From NCBI RefSeq assembly GCF_036311985.1, contig NZ_JAZDCJ010000028.1: 64,000 nucleotides of DNA, one strand, 5' to 3'. Both the position numbers and the translations under genes were made by a program. This document shows positions 56,787-64,000 of the stretch, in pieces (position 1 is the first letter of the stretch; each line of letters opens with the position of its first letter). Source of the stretch: JAZDCJ01 sp036311985 (GTDB lineage: Bacteria > Actinomycetota > Actinomycetes > Actinomycetales > Micrococcaceae). The notes below the pieces were generated by a model that worked only from the letters and a program-made list of their open reading frames with translations, was not told the origin of the DNA and searched no databases.

Positions 56787-59222
56787 ATGGTCTACTACCC
56801 GCTCGGCGTCGACCTCTCCGCCACCGACGAGCTCCCCGACGCCGAGGCCGTCCGCACCGCCGCGGGCACGCTCAAGGATGCCGCGCAGGACGTCTACGAC
56901 CACGTCGAGGCCGCGCACACCACGTGGGCGGGGCTGCCCGGGGTCTACGACGGGCCCGGGGAACCCGCGCTCTTCGCGGCCTTCGCCCGGCCGCTGACCG
57001 ACGCCGAGGACCTCCTCGGCTCGGCGGAGACGGTCCGGACCGCGGCGCGCGCCCTCGCCACGGCGATCACCTCGCTGAAGACACGCCGCACCACCCTGCG
57101 GGACACGACCCTGCCCGCGAAGGAGGCGGAGGTCGACCGGGCCACGGACGCCGCCGACCCCCTCCACCACCAGCTGATCGTCGCCCTGGCCCGGGCCGAG
57201 CTGCAGGGCATCGCGGACGGCATCGCCGAGGACTGGGAGGCCGCCCAGGACGACTACGACACGGCGCTGGACGGGATCGCCCGGACCGCCACGGACACCA
57301 CCGCCCACTTCGACTACGGGACGAACTCGGCCGCCGTCTCGACCGCGCGCGAGCTCTTCGAGGCCGCCACCCGCCCCGGGGCGACGGGCGCGGACGTCTC
57401 CGCCTACTACGCGCACCTGGCCACGCTCACGCCGGAGCAGATCGAGGCCCTCGGCGCGGCCCATCCCGAGACGCGCGCCACCGCGCCGCCCCTGCCGGTC
57501 ACGGCCGCGGACCTGGACACGTTCCCGGGCGGGCGCGAGGGCGCCGCCTGGTGGAACGGGCTCGGCGAGGAGGCCCGGGCAGCGCTCCTCGCGACCCTCC
57601 CGGCGCTCGTGGGCAACACGCAGGGCGTCCCCTATGCGACGCGGGACGCCGCCAACCGCACCACCCTCGCCCTGGTCCTCGACGACCCCTCCTACACGGC
57701 GGAGCAGCGGGCCGCCTACCGGAACATCCGCGAGGCTCTCCTGCCGGCCGGTCCGGACAGCGGACCGCGCGGGCTGCTCTCCTTCAGCCCCGACGGGCGC
57801 CCGCTCGCGGCCGTCTCGATCGGCGACGTCGACCACGCCGGGAACGTGACGTTCTCGGTCTCCGGCATGGGCAGCGGCACCCACAACACGACGGGCGAGA
57901 TGGACAACCTCCAGGACGTCTACGACGGCCTCGGCCCCGGGAGCGCGGCCGTGCTGTGGCTCGGCTACGACTCGCCCGACCTGCCGCAGCACCTGGACAC
58001 CGCGGGCAGCCCGGAGGTGCTCAACGTGGCGCAGGCCGACGTCGGCGGGACCGCCCTGGCGCACGCGCTCGACGGCTTCCACGAGACGCGCTCCGCCCAC
58101 GGGGACCGGGAGGTCCCGCAGGTCAACGTCGTCGCCCACTCCTACGGCACCACGACGGCGGCCTACGCCCTGACCCGCACCGAGCACGCCGTGGACCACT
58201 TCGTGATGTACGGCTCGGCGGGGATCGATCCGGGCGCCGCGGACCACGCGTCCGACTTCAACGTGAGGGACGGCAACGTCTGGGCGACCCTGGCCTACAA
58301 GGACCCCTGGGCGCCGATCGGCCAGGTCGGCTCCTTCTTCGGCGACGTACCCCGGATCAGCCCCACCGACGACGCGTTCGGGGCGCGGGTCTTCTCCTCC
58401 GACGGCGAGGGGAACATCCCGGGCCACGCCGGCACGGGCCACGACCAGGTCGCCGGGTCCGCGAACGACGACGGCTGGGGCTACATCGAGCCCGGCAGCC
58501 AGTCCTACAACTCGATCATGGCGATCCTCGACGGCCGCGGGGAGTCGATCGAGCTCATCGGGCAGTCCCGGCGGGACACGATGATCGAGGACGTCACGGC
58601 CCGGGTCCGTTCCATCGAGGAGGCGTACCAGAACGTCCAGCAGGGCATCGACGACGCGCAGCTGCGCGGCAACGCGCGCTACGACGCGTTCCAGGACGCC
58701 GTCTCCGGGTACGTCGACCGGCAGCAGGACGGGGCGAACGCCGCCGTCGACGGGACGCAGCGGCGGGTCGACTCCGCCGTCGACCGCGGCCAGGACGGGG
58801 CGGGCTCGCTCATCGACCGCCTGCAGTCCGGGGCCACGCGGCACCTTCCCGGCCCGGTCTCGACGCTGGTCAACGGGGGCGTGGACGCGGGTCAGTCGGT
58901 GCTCGACGCCGGGATCGACGCCGGCCAGCACGTCGTGAACAGGGGTGTGGACGCGGGCCAGGGGCTCGTGAACCTGGCCGTCGACGGATTGCAGGGGGCG
59001 GGCCACGGCGGGCTCGAGGCCCTCCAGGACCTCGGCAACGGCGGCACGGACGCGCTCCAGGGCGGCGCGGAGCGGGTGCACGACGGCCTGGTCGAGGCCG
59101 GGAAGGACGCGGTGACGGGGACGCGGCGCGTCGTCGAGCACCTCACCCGCACCGAGGGGTTCGACGTCGAAGCCGCCATGGATCGTGGAAGGAAGTTCCT
59201 CGATGGCCTCAATCCCCTCTAA
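56787..59222 (+). CDS. DUF1023 alpha/beta hydrolase with WXG-like N-terminus and 11-mer repeats
   Basis: An 811-residue protein in three parts. Residues 1-~190 are a helical bundle with WAG in the first hairpin (TTWAGLPGVY, near 46-55), resembling WXG/LXG export domains. Residues ~225-600 form an alpha/beta hydrolase of DUF1023 type with nucleophile motif VVAHSYGTTTAAY and a later GHAGTGHDQV His region. Residues ~640-772 (58704-59102) are about eleven repeats of 11 residues with consensus xxxVDxxQxxx, for example NGGVDAGQSVL and NRGVDAGQGLV. Such 11-mers form long amphipathic helices that bind membranes. There is no signal peptide, so ESX-type export is inferred. Hydrolase substrate unknown; a lipase or esterase activity is plausible. 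Confidence 0.7.
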   Translation: MVYYPLGVDLSATDELPDAEAVRTAAGTLKDAAQDVYDHVEAAHTTWAGLPGVYDGPGEPALFAAFARPLTDAEDLLGSAETVRTAARALATAITSLKTRRTTLRDTTLPAKEAEVDRATDAADPLHHQLIVALARAELQGIADGIAEDWEAAQDDYDTALDGIARTATDTTAHFDYGTNSAAVSTARELFEAATRPGATGADVSAYYAHLATLTPEQIEALGAAHPETRATAPPLPVTAADLDTFPGGREGAAWWNGLGEEARAALLATLPALVGNTQGVPYATRDAANRTTLALVLDDPSYTAEQRAAYRNIREALLPAGPDSGPRGLLSFSPDGRPLAAVSIGDVDHAGNVTFSVSGMGSGTHNTTGEMDNLQDVYDGLGPGSAAVLWLGYDSPDLPQHLDTAGSPEVLNVAQADVGGTALAHALDGFHETRSAHGDREVPQVNVVAHSYGTTTAAYALTRTEHAVDHFVMYGSAGIDPGAADHASDFNVRDGNVWATLAYKDPWAPIGQVGSFFGDVPRISPTDDAFGARVFSSDGEGNIPGHAGTGHDQVAGSANDDGWGYIEPGSQSYNSIMAILDGRGESIELIGQSRRDTMIEDVTARVRSIEEAYQNVQQGIDDAQLRGNARYDAFQDAVSGYVDRQQDGANAAVDGTQRRVDSAVDRGQDGAGSLIDRLQSGATRHLPGPVSTLVNGGVDAGQSVLDAGIDAGQHVVNRGVDAGQGLVNLAVDGLQGAGHGGLEALQDLGNGGTDALQGGAERVHDGLVEAGKDAVTGTRRVVEHLTRTEGFDVEAAMDRGRKFLDGLNPL

Positions 59223-59334
59223 CCCCGCCCGGGAGGACGACGCCGGACGGACGGCCGTGGGGGCCCGTCCCCTCCCGCGGGGCGCCGTGTCGCCCGGGTC
59301 CGCCCGGCGGGCCGGTTACCGTAGCGTGGGCTCC

Positions 59335-59943
59335 ATGTTGTCCCGCACCGCCGTCGTCCGGCTCGCCGCCACCCTGATCGCGGCCGGGCTCGCGCTCGGT
59401 GCCGCCGCCTGCTCCCCCGCCGCCGAACCATCCCCAGGAGGCTCCACCGCCATGAACCCCACCACCGGATCCGGGTCCGCGGGCGGCCCCGCCGCGCCCG
59501 GCAACGCGAGCGCCGAGGAGCTCATGGGCTCGGCGCTCGAGGAGGCCGAGGCCCTCATGGAGGCCTTCCCCGGGACCTGGACGGGCCGCGAGGGGACCCC
59601 CTATGCGGCCCGGGACTACCGCGACGGACTGGTCCCGCAGCGCTGCGCCGGCCCGCAGGAGGACGTCTTCCAGTTCCGCCTCGCGCTCTTCGGGCCCGCC
59701 CAGGATTCCGCCGAGGAGGCGCTGGCGGTGGCGGAGGCCTTCCTCGTGGAGCGGGGCTACACGCTGCTCGACGGGGCGGGGATCGGCCCGGACGGCCAGG
59801 CGAGCACCACGGGGCTGCGGGACGATGGACGCCGCGCGGCCCTCACGGCGGGCCCGGCCGGGATCCGCTACCAGCTCGCGGGCGAATGCTCGACGCACGC
59901 CTCGCTCGCCGGGCTGCTCGAGGACCGGCTCGAGGGATCGTAG
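59335..59943 (+). CDS. Putative lipoprotein
   Basis: A 202-residue protein. The signal peptide (RLAATLIAAGLALGAAAC) ends in a lipobox-like GAAAC, then a Ser/Gly/Pro linker and a compact domain of about 140 residues with two further cysteines (in PQRCAGP and GECSTHA). I chose the ATG at 59335 for the signal peptide. It follows the DUF1023 gene by 112 bp, in which a dispersed word lies (59237-59246). No family recognised; its position would suit an anti-toxin or accessory role. Confidence 0.65.
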   Translation: MLSRTAVVRLAATLIAAGLALGAAACSPAAEPSPGGSTAMNPTTGSGSAGGPAAPGNASAEELMGSALEEAEALMEAFPGTWTGREGTPYAARDYRDGLVPQRCAGPQEDVFQFRLALFGPAQDSAEEALAVAEAFLVERGYTLLDGAGIGPDGQASTTGLRDDGRRAALTAGPAGIRYQLAGECSTHASLAGLLEDRLEGS

Positions 59944-59954
59944 GCCGGCCCGGG

Positions 59955-60689
59955 CTACGCCCCGGAGGTCTCGGCGTGGGGGCCGTGGAGCCCGGCGTCG
60001 AGGGCCGCGCGGACCTCGTCGACGAGCTCCTGCATGTGGCGCTCGGCCGCGGCACAGTCCCCCGCGGCGACGGCGGCCGCGACCTCCTCGTGCCGCTTGA
60101 GCGCGATCTCGCGGGGATTAAAGGGCATCAGGCCCTGGTGCGTGCGGCCGGCCAGGACCTCCGCCACGACCTCGTGCAGCGCCGCGAACATCGAGTTCCC
60201 GCTCTCCTCGAGCAGGAGCCGGTGGAAGGCGGTGTCGACTGCGAGGAAGCCCTCGAGGTCGCCGGCCTCGCCCAGCCGGCGCAGCTCGCCGGCGAGGTCG
60301 GTCAGGCGCGTCCGGGCCTCGTCGGCGGCCAGGCGGGCGGCACCCGCGGCGGCGAGGGGCTCGACGGCGATGCGCAGCTGGGTGAGCTCCGTGAACTGCT
60401 CCTGGCGCCCGGGACCGGCGAGGCGCCACGCGATGACGCGCGGGTCGTAGCGGTTCCAGTGGCGCGGATCGTGGACGACGAGCCCGAGGCGCCGCTTGGG
60501 GTAGACGAGCCGCAGGGACTCGAGCACGCGCATGCAGTCGCGGACGACGGTGCGGGAGACGCCGAAGCGCTCTTGCAGCCCGCCGAGCGTGAGCCGGGAT
60601 CCCGGGGCCAGGACGCCGTCGACGATCTCGCGGCCGAGCTCCTCGATGAGGCGCTCCTGGAGGACGTCGGCACCGGCGGGCAGGTTCAT
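59955..60689 (-). CDS. gntR: FadR-subfamily GntR regulator (gluconate operon)
   Basis: A 244-residue regulator. The N-terminal winged helix (LTLGGLQERFGVSRTVVRDCMRVLESLRLV) is followed by the all-helical FCD domain with metal-binding His and Asp residues (DTAFHRLLLEES; HEEVAAAVAAGD). It is divergent from gntK-gntT with a symmetric operator between them, so it most likely represses them until gluconate or 6-phosphogluconate binds. Confidence 0.87.
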   Translation of the reverse strand: MNLPAGADVLQERLIEELGREIVDGVLAPGSRLTLGGLQERFGVSRTVVRDCMRVLESLRLVYPKRRLGLVVHDPRHWNRYDPRVIAWRLAGPGRQEQFTELTQLRIAVEPLAAAGAARLAADEARTRLTDLAGELRRLGEAGDLEGFLAVDTAFHRLLLEESGNSMFAALHEVVAEVLAGRTHQGLMPFNPREIALKRHEEVAAAVAAGDCAAAERHMQELVDEVRAALDAGLHGPHAETSGA

Positions 60690-60731
60690 GCTCCGATCCT
60701 AGCCAGCACGGCGCCACTCGGCCAGAACAGG

Positions 60732-60759
60732 TACTACCTTTGCGGATTCAAAGGTGCTA
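60732..60759. promoter_or_regulatory. Probable GntR operator
   Basis: ACCTTT (60736-60741) and AAAGGT (60750-60755) form a perfect dyad with an 8-nt centre, extended on both sides to 9 of 10 matching bases (TACTACCTTT with AAAGGTGCTA). It lies in the gap between gntR and gntK and overlaps the likely promoter. Binding by the divergent regulator is inferred. Confidence 0.6.
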
Positions 60760-60823
60760 TCTTTTATCCGAATCCGGCCCACGCCCGTGGACCCAGGCCA
60801 ACGATGTCCTCCCAGGAGCCCCC

Positions 60824-61377
60824 ATGGCAGAACCGCCACCCCCGCCCGCGACCCACCTCGTGGTGATGGGCGTCTCCGGGTCCGGCAAGACCACCCTCGC
60901 CTCCCACCTGGCCCGCCGCCTCGGCTGGCCGGCCGCCGAGGCCGACGACTTCCACTCCCGGGACAACATCGCCAAGATGGCCGCCGGGACCCCGCTCACC
61001 GACGACGACCGCTGGCCCTGGCTGCGCTCGATCCGCGACTGGATGGCCGGGCAGGGGACCGGGCACGCCGGAAGCATCGTCACGTGCTCCGCCCTCAAGC
61101 GCAGCTACCGCGACCTCCTCCGCGAAGCCCCGGGCCGCGTGCTCTTCCTCCACGTCACCGGCGATCCGGCGCTCATCACGGACCGCATGGAACACCGCGC
61201 CGGGCACTTCATGCCCCCCGGGCTCCTCCCCAGCCAGCTCGAGACGCTCGAGGCGCTGGAAGGCGACGAGTCCGGCGTCGTCCTCGTCAACGACTCCAGC
61301 GAGGAAGACCTGCTGCGGCGAGCCCTCGCGTCCCTCGACCTCCACCCCACCCCCTCACCCACGACCACGGAGACCCC

Positions 61378-61381
<4 letters not shown>
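60824..61381 (+). CDS. gntK: Gluconokinase
   Basis: Phosphorylates gluconate to 6-phosphogluconate. The 185-residue GntK-type protein has the P-loop GVSGSGKTTLASHLA (about 16-30), EADDFHSRDNIAKMAAGTPLTDDDRWPWL, TCSALKRSYRD and the lid HFMPPGLLPSQLETLE. CAGGAG lies ahead of the ATG at 60824. The stop overlaps the transporter start as ATGA. Confidence 0.95.
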
Positions 61382-62778
<1,397 letters not shown>

Positions 62779-62799
62779 CGCCCGGGCCGCGGCCGGCGC

Positions 62800-63573
62800 T
62801 CAGCGCTTGCCGCGGCCCCCGGGCTTGCGCGGGCCGCCCTTGCCGGAGCCCTTCGGCTTCCCGGAGCCCTTGGACGGCCCCGCACCCTTTGATCCGCCGG
62901 CACGCTGGCCGCCCCGGGTCGACGGGGCGGCCGAGGACTGCCGCCGCTTCTGCGCCTTCGCGGCCTCGGCCTGCTGGCGCTCCTGCACGGACGGCTGCCG
63001 GGACGAATTGGCGCCGCGCCCGCGCACGATCCCCACGAACTCCTCGATGAGCGGATCCTCGGGATCGTCGCCCTGCGGCCGGCGCCACGCCAGGCCGATC
63101 CGCGTCGTCGGCGCCCCGGCGAGCACGCGGTGGACCACGTCCTTGCGCTGGTACTGGCGGGCCACGGACAGGGGCAGCACCACGACCCCGGCGCCGGAAC
63201 CGACGACCTCGAGCGCCATCCGCACCCCGCCGATCTCGGGCGGGTAGTCGTCGAGGTCCAGGACGGTGAAGCCGGCGAGCTCGGAGGCGGGGACCTCGTC
63301 GTCGTACAGTTCGACGTCGTGCTCCTTCGGTGCGCACACGACCGGAAGCTCCTCGTAGAGCGGGATGACGTGGAGCGCCGCCCCCGCGGGGGACTGCCCG
63401 TCGGGGAAGCGGAGGAACACGAGCTCGGCCCCGCCCCCCTCGAGCACCTCGAGCGGGTCGCCGGACTCGAGCAGTCGGGCCTCGACGGGCGCGTCGGGAT
63501 AGCGGTCCCGCCAGCGGTCCAGCCACTTGCCCGGCGTGACCCCGGGGACGAACGCGATTCTCAGTCCTGGCAC
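62800..63573 (-). CDS. LysR-type substrate-binding domain protein lacking HTH
   Basis: A 257-residue protein. Residues ~4-190 match the periplasmic-binding-like effector domain of LysR regulators (LRIAFVPGVTPGKWLDRW; AELVFLRFP; VVLPLSVARQYQRKDVVHRVLAGAPTTRIGLAWRR), but there is no DNA-binding helix-turn-helix. The last ~60 residues are Lys/Gly/Ser/Arg/Pro-rich and strongly basic, perhaps for nucleic-acid contact. It starts at GTG and diverges from the DUF5997 gene 38 bp away, a pairing seen widely in actinobacteria. Function unknown. Confidence 0.75.
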   Translation of the reverse strand: MPGLRIAFVPGVTPGKWLDRWRDRYPDAPVEARLLESGDPLEVLEGGGAELVFLRFPDGQSPAGAALHVIPLYEELPVVCAPKEHDVELYDDEVPASELAGFTVLDLDDYPPEIGGVRMALEVVGSGAGVVVLPLSVARQYQRKDVVHRVLAGAPTTRIGLAWRRPQGDDPEDPLIEEFVGIVRGRGANSSRQPSVQERQQAEAAKAQKRRQSSAAPSTRGGQRAGGSKGAGPSKGSGKPKGSGKGGPRKPGGRGKR

Positions 63574-63611
63574 GCACCCACCCTACCGCCGCGGCCGGTA
63601 CCCTTGAGGTC

Positions 63612-64000
63612 ATGAGTCCCAAGACCCCGCAGACCATGAAGCCTGCCACCGCCGCGAAGAAGCTCGGCATCTACCTCTCCGCCGCACCCGCGGAGTTCCA
63701 GGAGAACGGGGTCACGCGCGAGGCGCTGAACGAGCTCCTCAACGAGCCGCCGCAGTGGCTCGTGGACCTGCGCCAGAACGGTCCGCACCCGCGCCCCGTC
63801 GTGGCGCAGAAGCTCAACGTCTCCATCTCCGGTCTGGCCCGCGCTGGCATCACCGAGGCCCTGACGACCGCCGAGATCGAGGCGCTGCTCGCCGACCGTC
63901 CGGAGTGGCTCCAGGCCGAGCGCGCCAACATGGCCGCCGTCCGCGCCGAGGAGAAGCGCGTCCGCGAGGCCGCCGCGGCGAAGCAGGGTTCAGGGCCCGC
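63612..64000 (+). CDS. DUF5997 family protein (partial)
   Basis: The frame from ATG 63612 is open to the end of the window, giving the first 129 residues. It begins MSPKTPQTMKPATAAKKLGI, the typical DUF5997 opening. It contains LNELLNEPPQWLVDLRQNGPHPRPVVAQKLNVSISGLARAG, which may be a small DNA-binding helical unit, and then a charged helix. The C-terminal end is outside the window. Divergent from the LysR-like gene. Confidence 0.75.
   Translation, partial: MSPKTPQTMKPATAAKKLGIYLSAAPAEFQENGVTREALNELLNEPPQWLVDLRQNGPHPRPVVAQKLNVSISGLARAGITEALTTAEIEALLADRPEWLQAERANMAAVRAEEKRVREAAAAKQGSGP

Noticed and set aside
56520..59141. An 873-codon frame antisense to the DUF1023 gene
   Set aside because: It is the GC-rich mirror of the real gene, with arginine/valine-rich low-complexity translation and no motif. 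The sense frame has hydrolase motifs and repeats.

Overview
The window comes from a high-G+C Gram-positive bacterium, most likely a member of the Micrococcaceae (Arthrobacter, Sinomonas, Kocuria or Micrococcus-like). The evidence is the very GC-rich third codon positions, the large helix-54 insertion in 23S rRNA, a 16S-23S spacer without tRNA genes, and the gene order ftsH-folE-folP-folB-folK-DUF3180-PH-PH-DUF2520-panC with hpt, tilS, a DUF2342 metalloprotease and dacB just upstream. No plasmid or phage backbone is visible; this is chromosomal sequence.

Layout. Bases 1-6000 hold a complete rRNA operon on the minus strand (16S-23S-5S) with its leader and two candidate promoters. From 6.1 to 8.3 kb there are two plus-strand genes, a nitronate monooxygenase and a small-molecule kinase. 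From 23.2 down to 8.5 kb runs a long minus-strand block: dacB, a DUF2342 metalloprotease, tilS, hpt, ftsH, the folate genes folE/folP/folB/folK, a small membrane protein, two PH-domain membrane proteins, a DUF2520 protein and panC. Starts and stops often overlap by 4-20 nt, so much of the block is probably co-transcribed. From 23.3 to 42.7 kb lie housekeeping and small regulatory units: ppa, a MocR regulator with its divergent YczE-type membrane protein, a DUF1761 protein, a TipA-type MerR regulator with a textbook 19-bp-spacer promoter, serS, a diacylglycerol-kinase-like protein, pheA with a rhodanese, an AarF/UbiB kinase with an amidase, a POT peptide transporter, phosphoglucomutase, an FMN reductase and an aldehyde dehydrogenase.

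Bases 43.3-44.3 kb look like an acquired patch. It holds an Abi-family HEPN protein with a promoter and a terminator hairpin directly in front of it (a possible small RNA partner), followed by what looks like a transposase scrap. A TPP riboswitch then opens a thiM-thiE-thiD/tenA-NCS2 permease operon (44.3-49 kb). Bases 49-56.4 kb carry metabolic genes: a kinase, GDPD, a nitrilase-like protein, a HAD phosphatase, a PfkB kinase, an esterase, an enoyl-CoA hydratase and a D-aspartate-ligase-like ATP-grasp enzyme. Bases 56.5-59.9 kb carry a cassette resembling ESX/WXG cargo: a small helical protein, an 811-residue DUF1023 hydrolase with a WXG-like N-terminus and a long run of 11-residue repeats, and a lipoprotein. 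A gluconate module (gntR, gntK, gntT with an operator) and an orphan LysR-type sensor domain beside a DUF5997 gene close the window.

The most striking feature is a dispersed DNA word, ACGACGCCGG, usually followed by GGCC or AGCC. A hand count finds 25 exact copies outside the rRNA operon, in both orientations. Many sit in poorly conserved loops of housekeeping proteins in at least four strand and frame contexts, and the rest are between genes, where they help form hairpin terminators. The density (about one per 2.3 kb), the lack of reading-frame preference and the inverted pairs used as terminators recall DNA-uptake sequences or REP-like elements. This is the best candidate here for an undescribed system.
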